The position numbers and the translations under genes are program-made. Below are positions 36,535 to 48,260 of a stretch of 64,000 bases of DNA, in pieces. Source of the DNA: Amaranthus tricolor. Its lineage: Eukaryota; Streptophyta; Magnoliopsida; Caryophyllales; Amaranthaceae. How positions within the stretch are numbered: position 1 is the first letter of the stretch; each line of letters opens with the position of its first letter. The notes under the pieces were generated by a model. That model was not told where the DNA came from, searched no databases, and worked only from the letters and a program-made list of their open reading frames with translations. The stretch spans positions 19,466,605-19,530,604 of the forward strand of contig NC_080060.1 in NCBI RefSeq assembly GCF_026212465.1, read 5' to 3'.

Positions 36535-38816
36535 CTGCGATAGTTGACCATTAGGGAAAGTTTTGGATGTCAAATGTATACATAGTAACGAATTAATTAT
36601 TGTATTGACAAAGTGATGGTATCAAGAAATTAACAGTTACTACTATTATTGTTGATTGGACTCATGAACCTGACATAACGTGCCTAAGTGTCCGACTTAG
36701 CTAGATATGAATAGTGTAAGGGAGCAGAAGTTGTAAACTGGTGAAGGAATGATTAGGATACGGGTTATGGTGCAGTCAATGAAGTAGACTATATGTGCAA
36801 GAAAATAAAAAATTAAATGTGCAATAATCAAGCCAAACAACCAACAACTAATTTACACAGAAATTACTACTGCTAAATTTACGGGTTCACCGAAATTGAC
36901 TACGTCGTCACTTAGGCCTGATGTTTTTATTTATGTGTTTAAAGGACGAGAGCTTAAAGCTCACAAATTGAAAGTACTACAATAGTGGAATTACGAATGG
37001 GAGTATAGAAGAGATGATAATTAAAGACGGGAGGAAGTAAGGAAGCACAAAATGGGACTTTGGCTTATGTTCCTAAGCATTAAAGGGGAATTATATATAG
37101 GAAAAAGGAGTCATGAGGCAGCAACTAAATCCTGGCCGAAGCTCAATAAAGGCAGCAGACCAGGGATGCTCATTCGAGCGCACCTACACTGTGCTCGTTC
37201 AAACTGCTAGGCCACTTGTTTGTGTACTCAATAAGGGCATCAAAGACTTCAACTCCCATGTGGTGCACCATTATGGCATAATCCTTTATGGGTACTCTTC
37301 TCCACCAAGTTTTCATCAACCACAGCAAGTGTAACATAATTCGCCATTTAATTTGCTTTTTGAATTCGCGATTCGCCCTAAATGATCCTAAAATAGCCCA
37401 AAACCGACCTTAATTTGCTTTTTTGATTCTTGATTCGCGATTCATAAGGAGATTACTTAATCATGTGACAGTGACCACGGCACACTTAGTTCATCATACT
37501 ATATGCTTAATCTTAAAGACATCAAGGGTTCACTCAAAATGTCCTACACAATTATTGGTGAATCAAACATCCTTCCCATGTTAATGCCAATGAATCAGTT
37601 GAAAACTTAAGGTAAGTCAAAAGAGCACCAAGAGTTGAAACCAAATTATGTGTCAAAGTGTTCGACAAATATTCGAATCAAAGGGTACTTAACGTGGAGT
37701 GAAGAGCCCAAGTAAAATAGCTACAACTTAAAACATAGAATAGTAATATACACTTAAGCGCCGCACTTATCTAAATACAAGCATGTGAAATGGTATGCTA
37801 TATTAAACATAATGAGCACCTCAAATACATGTATAATGTAGGGACAATCTGGAGTACTTTGAAAAGGAGATTTAATTTGCAGAATTTTCTTCAGATTTTT
37901 TTTAAGTACTACCCCAGGCAGAGGGCCAGAGAAGGGGCAACCAGAATCAAACTCACTGCCGTCTCTTGGAAAAGAAGTGCTTCCTCCAAAGACAAGACCC
38001 GATTCTCGTTGTTCAGTAAAAGACTACCCCCAAAAAAAAATTACATTTTGGATCATGAAAATTATGAAAAAATTACACTTTGTATCAATTACAAAAAAAA
38101 AAAACAAAATGGTAGTCCCGAACTAATCAATTTGGATCAGAAAAATTACATTCACTGAATAAATTTTTGACCATTAGGTTTGGATCCAAAGTTGTCAAGA
38201 ATTTCTGCTTAAATAGTTAAATTTCCAAACTAAACTGTATGAAAAGATAGACCATTGAGTAAAATTGAGAAGATGAATCAGAAAGAAATTAGAAAAGTAT
38301 CATATGATGGAGAACGCCATCATCTTCCCTATCAACTGTCATCATCATCATCCTTCTCATTTTAGCTTCAATCATACTTAAATAAAATGGTAGTAATACT
38401 TGTAAATATAATTAAAAATTTAAGGTTAAAAATTCATCCCTAAAATAAAAATTTATAAACAATTAGAGTATAACAAAATCAAAGTAGAAACATATCGACT
38501 AATCAGTAAATACAGTAGGAAGCAAAGAGAAATACCTGAAAATTGAGAGATGATGAGAAATGTAAACAGTTCCGGAAAATAATGAATCAAATATTTGAAG
38601 TAAGTATTTAGGAAATTTCCAGACTTCGCTCACAGTCGCGGTTCACCCCTCCTTCGAGACCCAGCATACATAAATATTGTTTATAGGGAGTAGGGACACG
38701 TGAATTAGTTATACAAAGTGAAAAAATGTGGAGTAGCATTCTACTACGTTGATTTACAAACTCATTCTAAGACTATTTTAGTAGACTGATTTATTTATAT
38801 TTAGTCTATATAAGAC
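36535..38816. other. Intron or intergenic sequence, no exon recognised
   Basis: If the minus-strand gene continues, this region holds its upstream introns and exons, but I could not place any with confidence. A 122-codon plus-strand ORF at 37790-38158 is Lys-rich and low in complexity, and a 73-codon ORF at 37113 has no recognisable motif. Confidence 0.3.
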
Positions 38817-39750
38817 TAGAGGTGTTCATTTGGGATCAGGTTGGTTTCGAATGGGTGTTATTTGGTTCGGTTATATTTCGGATGCGTATTGCGACGAGTC
38901 GGGTCGGTTAGTTACGGTTCGGTTGAAGATCGGTTATTGAGCTATCAGGTAAGTATCAGTTTGGTGTCGGTTGAGTTCGAGTCGAGTGTCAATCGGTCTC
39001 GGATTGTCATCGGTTAATAACTGGTTTGGTTTTACAGGGTACAGATCGGGTTCGGGTATTTTTCAAATAAAATTCAGCTACGAATTACTAATTAATATCG
39101 ATCAAGTCAATATTAGATTAAGTTGTTAGTCATTTTTTAAATGATGATAAGATTCACTCTATCTTAAAGCAATATAGTTAAAATGCAAATCAATTGGTGA
39201 TAATTACTTTGTTGTTTTTACTTGTTTGACTGTAAATTAAAATTAAATAACTATCAATTTTTATCTTATTTGATTAAAAGTAGTTAAATAAATATTGACC
39301 ATTAATTATTAACTCTAAGTATATGAAACCATGTATTTATAAAATTTAAATTATTAAAATATCTATCATTTTATTAGATTAATTAATAAGATAATTGAAT
39401 ATAAGTTGATCAAACTTCCTTGTTAAAAATTGGTTCAGGTTTACAGTAGTTTGATTAAAAATTCATTCGGGTTAAGTCGGTTTTAATCGGATTGAGTTCG
39501 GTTTCGAGCATGATTCGGTTCAGATATGACTCGGGTCGGTCACTATTAAGTTCAAGTAATATTAGTTAACGATTATATGTCGGTTACAAAAATCGGTCGC
39601 AACTCGGGTTCAATCATCCCAATTCGGTTGTTAACCGGTTTAGATGCATCTTCGGTTCGGGTAATATCGGTTCCATAAACCTGAAAAAGGAACACATTTT
39701 CAAATTGATTTACTTTCGATTTCGAGTCAGATCACATTTGAAGAGCTCTA
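38817..39750. mobile_element. Intact hAT-type MITE (934 bp)
   Basis: The ends TAGAGGTGTTCA and the complement of TAGAGCTCTTCA are inverted. TATAAGAC flanks both sides (38809-38816 and 39751-39758). The body is rich in TCGGTTCGG-type motifs around an AT-rich centre. It is the uninterrupted counterpart of the split copy at 27187-32826. No transposase is encoded. Confidence 0.88.
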
Positions 39751-40107
39751 TATAAGACGAGCTGTGAATATATATAAATAAATAATTTAAGAGAAGTTAA
39801 CCATATCATCAGCTGACATAAATGATGACTTGAAGAAGTGGGCATACAAACCGAAAATAACTAAAGTCGACATTAACTCGAGTTGTATAAATTTGAACCC
39901 GTATTTTATCTAAGGCTAATCTTACGAACTAGTGCCAACTAAAAACCTAAGTTGAGCTATCATTTGCAATCCTGTCTGAAGAAGTATTAATGTATATCTT
40001 CATAACATTTTATAATTTTTATTATACACATTTAAATATATTTAATGTTAAAATAGTATATTTGATAGTTTGAAACAGGATGTGTAATCAAGAATAACAA
40101 ATTTTGA

Positions 40108-41015
40108 AACCGAATACCAATTTCAAATGAAAATGGAAGTTCCTCCAGCATGAAAATCAATTCACCCAAATCTAAAATAAAAATCGTGTGCACAACTTTA
40201 AGATTCAAACCGAAATTCAAACTCAAACTAATATGGTCTGAAATTGTAAACTCAAACCTAGACTGGTCAGTTCTGATGAATCTAGGATCTTTAATGAATG
40301 ATGGGTTTTACTTTAATTTCTCATATTTTACCATTTTTGTACGTCAAATTAAGTCTGATATAAGCCAATAAAAAAACTTTCAAAAAGATCTATATATTCC
40401 ATATAAGTTTAAAAGATTGGTACAAAATGGGTGTAAATTAGATTATAGGTTGGGTCATAAATGGGACCTTGGGTGTGTTTAGGTCGAGGTTGAGACTTAA
40501 ATGGATCTATGAATGGTCTAAAGCATGTATAATGGGTGTGCCCATGAATGTTCCATAAGAGATAATTCTTATTCAAAATCGATTTAAATTGATATTCCAC
40601 CCAATTTAAATAAGAAATGGAAACCTGAACCAAAATTTACCCATTGCGATCTCAACCTTGTCAAATTTGTCAACTGAATATGATCCACAAAACTCTAATA
40701 GTAATAGATTTTGAGAGATATAGAATACCGATTCCAAATGAAAGTCGAAGTTCTTCTAACATAAAACTCAATCAACCCAAACCTAAAATAAAATCGTGTG
40801 CACAACTCCAGGATTCAAACCGAAATCCAAATTCAAATTAATATGGTCTGAAATTTTAAACTCAAATCCAGACTGGTGAGTTCTGATGAATCTAGGGTCT
40901 TTGATGGGTCTTATTTAAGTTAAATTAAGTATGAAATAAGCCACTAAAAAAAACTTTCAAAAAGATCTATATGTTCCGTATAGTTTTTAAAAGATGGTTA
41001 TAAAATGGGTGTAAT
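40108..41015. repeat. Two direct repeats of about 300-330 bp, LTR-like
   Basis: The first copy (about 40108-40437) and the second (about 40722-41012) share long blocks: AAAATCGTGTGCACAACT, AATATGGTCTGAAATT, GTTCTGATGAATCTAGG and CTTTCAAAAAGATCTATAT. The spacer is about 285 bp. The second copy ends just before the copia gag at 41030, so these may be copies of that element's LTR or leader. No TG...CA ends could be placed. Confidence 0.6.
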
Positions 41016-41029
41016 ATTTCCGATAATCT

Positions 41030-43082
41030 TTTGTGATAATATCTTCGTGTCTAGTGTGAAGGAACTAAAAAAAATCTAACTTCTCCAAGTTAGAAAATTT
41101 TGTCGGTCTGGATTTTCATCATTGGCAAAAGAAAATGCTTATACCTTTGACCACCCTTAATGTTGCTTATGTCATAAGCACTCTATGGCGGGATGAGGCG
41201 AATGATGAAACTTTGGAGAAAACTAAGAAGCGTAGCAAGTGGAATAATGGTAGGGGACATATTTTGAACGAAATGAAGGATTCACTCGTTAATGTCTACC
41301 AATTCTATGAATCGAAAAAGTTGTTATGGGATGCACTTGAGGATAAGTACATGGTCGAGGATACAAGTTCCAAAAAGTTCTTAGTAAGTAAGTATAACTC
41401 TTATAAGATGGTTGATAATCGCCTTATAATTGATCAATTTCATGAACTTCAAAAAATTCATGCTAATATGAAATTGCATGATATAAATTTAGATGAGATC
41501 TTTATTGTATCTAACATTATAGATAAGTTGTCTTCATCTTGAAGGGAGTTTAGACATGCTTTAAAGCATAAGAAGGAATCTATTAGTGTCTCTGATCTTG
41601 GATAGCATATAGTTGTGTAGTCTTGCATAAGGGCTCATGAAGGGCAAAAGGATTTTAATACTAATGTTAATATTATGAACGAGGTTGAGGGGAAACCCTC
41701 ACAAGGAGAAAAGAGAAAGAAAGCTTTCAAGGGGAACTTAAGCACTACCAAATCTATGGAAAATAGGTGTTAGAAGTTTGGTAAACCCGGACACCTAACA
41801 AAGAATTGATATGTTTTTCAGAACAAGCAAAAGAAGACAAAGGACCAAGCTTCTTCAAGCAAGGACCTCTCTATTAAAGGTGATCATTTAATATTTAACA
41901 AACCCTCACAAGGAGAAAAGAGAAAGAAGACTTTCAAGGGGAACTCAAGCACTACCAAACCTATGGAAAATAGGTGTTAGAAGTGTTTTAAACCCGGACA
42001 CCTAACAAAAAATTAATATGTTTTTCAGAACAACCAAAAGAAGAAAAAGGACCAAGCTTCTTCAAGCAAGGACACCTAACTTACTTATAGGACGTCTTTA
42101 TTTACAATGTAATTTGTTTTAACTTTTTGTAGTTTTTAATCGTAAACATGTGGTTTGTAATATTGAGGTATTAATTAGTATATGTGATGATTTTACACTA
42201 TTTGTGGCACTTAAGATTATGGTATGTTAATTTTAATAAAGTTTTCTTTATGTTAAAGCATGATTTGATACCTTTTAACTCTCAACAATCACATAATTGT
42301 AAGACATGCATGCTTAACAAGATTACTAAGACACCTTTTAAAGTGTTGTTAGAATATCTAAAATTCTTGACTTAGTACATAGTGAATTGTGTGACATTCA
42401 TAATACACCTTCATTAGGGAATAAAAGATATGTCATTACTTTTATTGATGATTATTCCAAGTTTTGTTATGTTTTTTTGTTACATACAAAGGATGAGGCT
42501 TAGTTCTTTTCAGATTTACAAAAATGATGTAGAAATACAAATTGGTAGTAAACTTAAGAGACTTAGAACGGAAGGAGGAGAATACTATGATCCCTCATAT
42601 TTCCATTCTATGGGCATTATACTGAAACAATCGCCAGATATGCACCACAATCAAATGGAGTGGCGGAAAGGAAAAGTCGTACTCTACAAGAAATGGTGAA
42701 TTTCATGTTATCCTACTCTAGCTTGAGAGAAGGATTTTGGGGTGAAGCAATGGTGATGGCTTGTCACAATCTTAATTGGATTCCTTCTAGAACCAATAAG
42801 GAGACTCCTTATGAACTTTGGTACAAAAGATAGAAAAACTTAAATTATCTTAAGGTTTGGGTTGTAGGGCTATTGTAAGATTACCCGTAACTACAGAACA
42901 AAACTCGGTAAACGAGGCATTGAGTGCATCTTTATAGGTTATGCTAATCACAGTAAAAACTATATGTTCTAGGTAATAGAATAAAATGTCTACAAATCGA
43001 TTAATTTGATTATTGAGTCAAAAGATGCTATATTTGATGAGAATAGAGTTTCATCAATGAGAAGACAAAAAATCTACAAATA
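41030..43082 (+). pseudogene. copia element fragment, plus strand: gag, protease region, integrase (broken)
   Basis: The gag UBN2 region reads LTTLNVAYVISTLWRDEAND, LLWDALEDKYMVEDTSSKKF and IHANMKLHDINLDEIFIVS, followed by stops. The knuckle region is degenerate and present twice (see the repeat at 41690-42080). Integrase follows: CKTCMLNKITKTPFK, FIDDYSKFCYVF, PQSNGVAERKSRTLQEMV, EGFWGEAMVMACHNLNW. Stops and frameshifts are frequent. RT and RNase H are absent: the copy stops after IFDENR-like sequence at about 43060. Confidence 0.8.
41692..42085 (+). repeat. Tandem duplication of the gag zinc-knuckle segment
   Basis: A block of about 190 bp at 41692-41870 (from ACCCTCACAAGGAGAAAAGA to TTCTTCAAGCAAGGAC) is repeated at 41904-42080 with scattered substitutions. 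Each unit covers the Lys-rich linker and the CCHC-like KPGHLTKN region. Both copies lack an intact knuckle. Confidence 0.85.
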
Positions 43083-44150
43083 AGGTAATAGAACCTAGTT
43101 AAGAATGTAACAAGCCGCCAACATTGCTTTACACCAAAATCCTTCACTCAACCTAGAGTAGGATAACATGGAATTCACCATCTCTTGTAGAGTACGGTTT
43201 TTCCTCTCCATCACACCATTTGATTATGGTGATTATCTGACGGTTGTTTAATGTATAATACCTATAGATTGAAAATATGAGGGATCATAGTATTCTCTTC
43301 CTTTATCCCTTTAAGTCTCTTAAGTTTATTACCAATTTGTATTTCTACTTCATTTTTGTAAACCTTAAAAGTACTAAAAACCTCATCCTTCGTATATAAC
43401 AAATAAACATAACAAATTTTGAAATAATTATCAATAAAAATAATGGCATATCTTTTATTCTCTAGTGAAGGTGTACTATGAAAGTCACACAAATCACTAT
43501 GTACCAAGTCAAGAATTTCAGATTTTTTAACAACACTTTTGAAAGGTGTCCTATTAATCTTGTTAAGCATGGATGTCTTACAATTATGTGATTGTTGAGA
43601 TCAAAAAGGTATTAAATCATGCTTTGAAATACGGAAACTTTATCAAAATTAACATGCCCTAATCTTAAGTGCCACAAATAGTGTAAATCATCACATATAT
43701 TACTTAAAACATCAACATTACAAACCACATGTTTAGGATTACAGACTATAGAAAGTTTAAACAAATTACATATCAAATTAATAAGCATGTCCTATAAATA
43801 AGTTACTTCTAGAAATAATACACCTATCCGCTTGAAATAAAAGTTTATAGCCCAATCGATTCAAAAGTGAACCCAAGACAAGGTTCCTACTAATTTCGTG
43901 TGCATTATAGTACACATCTCTCAACACCAAGAGATTTCCAAACATAAACAAATGTTTCACTTGTCCTTTGGCATGGAACTTGATGATTGTATTGATCCCC
44001 ATGTAGAGAAACTCCCCATCGCAACAAGGTTTTTAACGATTTTTTATTTTTGCAACAAGATTTTTTATTGATCATGTGTTCAGTGCACCTAGCAAGGAAA
44101 AAGGTCCTAAAACTATGGTCCAACAAGGACATTGTATTCCTAAGTAGAGG

Positions 44151-44680
44151 TGAGTGTGATACCCCAGATTGGGCTTTAAAAAGGATTAATAGATTACTCA
44201 TATCAACAGGTGCATCTTCTTTTCATGGGAGCTCATTTGCTTAGAACTCCACAATTAAGCGTGCTTGGTGGGGAGCAATCTTAGTGTAATACCCCAAATT
44301 TAGCTTGAAAAAGGATTGATAGACTACTCATATCAACAAGGTGCATCTTCTATTCTAGGGAACCCATTTGCTAAGAACTCCACAGTTAAGCTTGCTTGGT
44401 GGGGAGCAATCTTAGGATGGGTGACCTCTTGAAAAGTGTTCCCGGATGCACACGAGTGAGGCCAAAGTGCGCTGGAAAGACTTGTGTTGGTTTGTGGGGC
44501 TAGACTACAGTCTCCATGAGTAGTCACCAGCGGTCCGAGGGGCCGGGGTGTTACACTTAGGATGGGTGACCTCCTAGGAAGTCGTCCCATGCGTGCACGA
44601 GAGAGGCTAAAGTGAAAAGACTTGTGTTGGTACAGTCTCCATGGGTAGTCACCGACGATTTGAGGGGTCGGGGAATTACA
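44151..44680 (+). mobile_element. Cassandra-type LTR (outer), interrupted by a second copy
   Basis: The outer copy begins near 44151 (TGTGATACCCC at 44155) and ends GGGGAATTACA at 44680, flanked by AGAGG at 44146-44150 and 44681-44685. It contains a 5S rRNA-like domain: AGAACTCCACAATTAAGCGT (44243 on) and, after the inner insert, GATGGGTGACCTCCTAGGAA (44561 on). LTRs with a 5S domain are the hallmark of the Cassandra TRIM family. Without the inner copy it is about 254 bp. It is a solo LTR: no internal region is present. Confidence 0.85.
44285..44555 (+). mobile_element. Cassandra-type solo LTR (inner), 271 bp
   Basis: The copy runs from TGTAATACCCC to GGGGTGTTACA and is flanked by CTTAG on both sides (44280-44284 and 44556-44560). 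Its 5S-like part includes an A-box-like AGTTAAGCTTGCTTGG (44384 on) and a C-box-like GGATGGGTGACCTCTT (44415 on). It sits inside the 5S domain of the outer copy, between that copy's A-box-like and C-box-like parts, in the same orientation. Confidence 0.88.
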
Positions 44681-45523
44681 AGAGGTCCTTCCTTGAAGAA
44701 GCTTGGCTCTTTGTCTTCTTTTGCTTCTTCTTAAAAGCATACCAATTTTTCCTTAAGTGTTCGGGTTTACCACACTTCTAACATCTATTTTCCATAGGTT
44801 TGGTAGTGCTTGAGTTCCCCCTTTAAAGCTTTTTTTCTTTTTTTCCTTGTGAGGGTTTCCCCTCATCCATGTTGATGATACCAACATTAGGATTAAAATC
44901 CTTTTGCCCTTCATGAGCCCATATGCTAGACTCCACAACTATATGTTGTCAAAGATTAGAGAGACTAATATCTTCCTTCTTATACTTTAAAGCATGTCTA
45001 AGATTTCTCCAAGATGGAGGCAACTTATCTATAATGCTAGATACAATAAAGATCTTATCCAAATTTATATCATGAATTTTCATATTAGCAAGCATTCTTT
45101 AATTTCAATGAAATCAATCAATATAGGGCGATTATCAACCATCTTATAAGCATTATAATTACTTACTAAGAACTTTTGGTACTTGCATCCTCGAACATGT
45201 ACTTATCCTTAAGTGCATCCCATAAGAGCTTTCCGATTCATGGAATTTATATGAATCCTTTATCCCGTTAAATATATGTCCCCGACATATAAAATCATCA
45301 TTGTCGCATTTGCTACGCTTTTCTCCAAAGTTTCATCCTCTGCCTCCTCTGGCCTAGGAGTGCTTTTGACATAAGCAACATTGAGGGTGGTAAAAAATAT
45401 AAGCATTTTCTTTTGCCAACAACGAAAATCAATACCGACAAGCTTGTCTAACTTGGTGAAATTAGATGTTAGTTCCTTCACACTAGCCATGAAGATATTA
45501 TCAAAAAAGATTATTGGATACAT

Positions 45524-46428
45524 AATACTATTACAAATATGTTTACAAGCATAAAGTACAAACTACAACAATATTTGTAATCCCTTGTAAGTTGGCTATA
45601 AAACTCCTTTAATCATGAAGTAGGACACCATGAAGATAATTTTACAACAATGAACGTCGCTCAAAAATTTAATATAAATAGAAGGCTTGTAATCAATATT
45701 TTGTGATATTTCTCTCACAAGGGTGCTTGGGATGATAATGAAATTCACAAAGAGATACAATATACAACAGCAGTTCCTTAGCACAAAGAGAATGCAATGT
45801 AATATCAAAGTGTTGTGCATGAATTAAGAACTTAAAAGATACACAAAAATGGGATAGATTTCCCTAAGTAAGCATGAATGCAATGTAATATTACATGAAT
45901 GCAATGTAATATTAAGGAAAGTTAATTACTCTATTCCTATACTTCATGAAAAAAAGAGAAGAGAAAATAAGAGCAGTGGTATATTCTAAAGGTAAATTTA
46001 GAAAAGAACACAAAAATGGGATAGATTTCCCTAAGCAAGTAATCTATATATAGAAGGATGTTTAAACTAATGCCCAAAACCTATTATATTGATATAACAT
46101 CAGTTATTTTCAATAATTGGAAGTTACCAATCATTGAGAATGATTAAAACCAATCATACAAACAGACATTACTTCCAAAACCACAAAAAAAAAATAATCA
46201 GAACACTGGCGAGGAGTCATCACCCCAAGCGCCAAGTCGGCCGGCGCTTCCCAAAAGCGACTCGACTTTTCTTTCTGTCTTAAAATTGAAGAGATTAGAA
46301 TATAAGCGACAACTCCTTGCCTATATGCAACGACTCGTTGCTTTCTTGCTGATTTGATTTTTCAATATTTGTTTTTGGCATATTTTGGACTTAGCCATAA
46401 TTTCTTTTTTGTTCCATTACTTAAAGTA
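45524..46428. other. Leader/LTR region of the minus-strand copia copy, no gene seen
   Basis: The stretch follows the copia gag start upstream on the minus strand. It has a direct repeat (ACACAAAAATGGGATAGATT at about 45841 and 46009) and repeated GAATGCAATGTAATATTA at 45877 and 45897. No primer binding site was found, so the LTR cannot be bounded. Confidence 0.35.
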
Positions 46429-46474
46429 GTGTGTGTGCATATATATACACACACACCACACACACACACACACA
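46429..46474. repeat. GT/AT/CA compound microsatellite
   Basis: GTGTGTG, then ATATATA, then an interrupted (CA)n run in about 45 bp. The GT and CA parts are complementary and could pair as a small hairpin. Confidence 0.9.
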
Positions 46475-46552
46475 ATGTAGGTCTGATATACTCTAAATGT
46501 CCAACAATTGAAGACATCAGAATAGTGTTACCTTTCCTTACTGGTTGCTTCC

Positions 46553-48260
46553 TTACCAACTCGATTTCCTTTTGGGCTCAAACACTTCATTTCTAAAGTT
46601 TTCAAAGCATAACATTAGACTTTTCACTTCCTGATTTGTGGTTCCAATGCACATAGATTTAGATTGCAATTTCTTACTCATCTCGTCAATAAAAAATAAA
46701 ATTTTATACCAAACTACCAAGCTAAGTAAGAACTCAAAACTTGCAGCATATTTTGATAAACTATGTGCTTCACTTGTAGTCATTGGTACTAGATGTGTAT
46801 AATGCAACAAAGATAATTTTATTTAGGGGCTTGAAATCTAATAGCTTTAACGCTCTTTGCTCGACTCTTTCATCAAGTATTATTCAATAGTTTTAAGTTT
46901 AACTTATTCACATGATCAGTTAAAGTCTTCCATCCTTTGTAAATAATGTGTATATTCTTTGCATGATTCCAAAAAATTTACTAGCTTTCATACATGCATA
47001 TGTCATATCAATGAGAGTGAGATTAAGACTATGATAAGTACATGGCATGTACAAAGCCCTTGGATTTAATTCAAGTAATCTTTTTTGAACTCCTTAGTGT
47101 TGACATTTCATATTAGCACCATTGTTATAACCTTGATCTCTAACATTATCAATATTTAAATCGATGGATTTGCATACAATTAAAAATTTATGTAAAAGCC
47201 TCAATGCAGATGTATCATCTACTTTTAAAAATCCAAGAAAAGTTCTTCCACTTTTATTTCATTACTTAACATATTACACATCTCACTATCAGAGTCAATT
47301 GTTCTTGATGACTCACATCAGGCATATAATCAAGAATAACTAAAAAATACTTTGTGTTTTTAATGATCTTTTATCATAGAATGTTTAACACTATGAACTA
47401 AAAGAGAAATCAACTTATTTTAAATTTTATAGGCAAGATATTTATGGTGAATTTCATCATTTTTGATGCGTCTAACATGATCTTGCATAATCAAATCAAA
47501 TTCAATGATCATTTTAATTATTGACAAAAATACTCCATTACTAACCTCATAAAGTTTTCCATTAGATCCACGAAAAGATAAATTATTATTTGAAAGATAT
47601 TTCACAATGGATACTATCCTTATTAAAACTTGTCTGATCTCCACGTTTCATTTCTTGCATAATTCCTTTTGCAAATCTTTATCAATACATTTGTTTCTTT
47701 GAAGTTTTATTTTTGTTTATTTTCAAGTATTCATAATACTCATATGTTCAATACTTTTTTTATGTTGTTTGAGTTTTCACTTAAATGCTTCCAATTATTC
47801 ACTCAATCACTTGTTGAGACTTTTATATTTTGAAAAGTTATCATCATCATCCAACCCAGTATATCCCGCTCTTAGAAAGCTAAAGTCAGGGTCTGGGGAG
47901 GGAAAGACGGCGGCAACTCATACCCATTAAGGAGAGCACGGCCAAAAGAGTCCCTCGACTCGAGAAAGATAAAGACGCGAAAAACACGACCAAGACAACT
48001 TGAAAGTCTATAGACAGAAGGACCACTACAAAAGAGAACAAAGAACTAAAAAAAAGAAAACGGTAAGGGCAAGGAGTTGAGGGAACTAAGAGGTCAAAGG
48101 ACGAACATCAGTAGTCTAAGACGTGGATATGACGTTTCCAACTACTCCTATCCCTAGTCAGGTCCGCAGAGAGGTTGTTTTGAAAAGTGAATAATTAAAA
48201 CAAAAACAATATACCTTATCAGCTTGTTTTGAGAAAATCAACCATTTTCTATCCATGGTT
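46553..48260 (-). pseudogene. hAT transposase pseudogene (TTF/ZMYM1-like, DUF4371 type)
   Basis: Minus-strand fragments in order: NNWKHLSEN near 47790 (end of a TTF-type zinc-finger region), then 47644-47420 reading NNNLSFRGSNGKLYEVSNGV, IMQDHVRRIKNDEIHHKYL, then [20 protein letters not shown] near 47310, which carries a catalytic-type Asp, and finally 46810-46553 with AASFEFLLSLVVWYKILFFI. This is the order in plant hAT proteins annotated as zinc finger MYM-type 1-like. Stops and frameshifts are dense, the C-terminal dimerisation region is not seen, and a LINE tail is inserted at 47839. The ends of the element could not be found. Confidence 0.75.
47839..48177 (-). mobile_element. RTE-type LINE tail inserted in the hAT pseudogene
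   Basis: On the minus strand the fragment starts inside the RTE C-terminus (LTRDRSSWKRHIHVLDY), runs through the RTE 3' tail (GGGACTCTTTTGGCCGTGC, AGAGCGGGATATACTGGGTT) and ends in (GATGAT)n. It is 5'-truncated and flanked by TTTTGAAAAGT on both sides (47828-47838 and 48178-48188), an 11-bp target duplication. It is related to, but diverged from, the RTE tail at 22925-23489 on the other strand. Confidence 0.85.

Larger units (their letters stand above)
43083..45523 (-). pseudogene. copia element fragment, minus strand, same family, inverted relative to 41030-43082
   Basis: On the minus strand the gag start is at 45523 (MASVKELTSNFTKLDKLVGI, then FRCWQKKMLIFFTTLNVAYV). The knuckle region (KPEHLRKNWYAFK-like) lies near 44760, then a protease region (43778-44002: LGSLLNRLGYKLLFQADRC) and integrase (43262-43570: LDLVHSDLCDFHSTPS, FIDNYFKICYVYL), ending near 43090 within QEMV...GFW. 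Stops are frequent. It is interrupted by Cassandra-type LTRs at 44151-44680. The two copies meet integrase to integrase near 43083. Confidence 0.8.

Noticed and set aside
37790..38158. 122-codon Lys-rich ORF as a host gene
   Set aside because: Runs of A drive the Lys content, there is no recognisable domain, and it has no splice or regulatory support.
44243..44600. 5S rRNA genes
   Set aside because: Only the downstream half of a 5S gene is matched, within LTRs bounded by TG...CA ends and target duplications. This is the Cassandra LTR domain and not rDNA.
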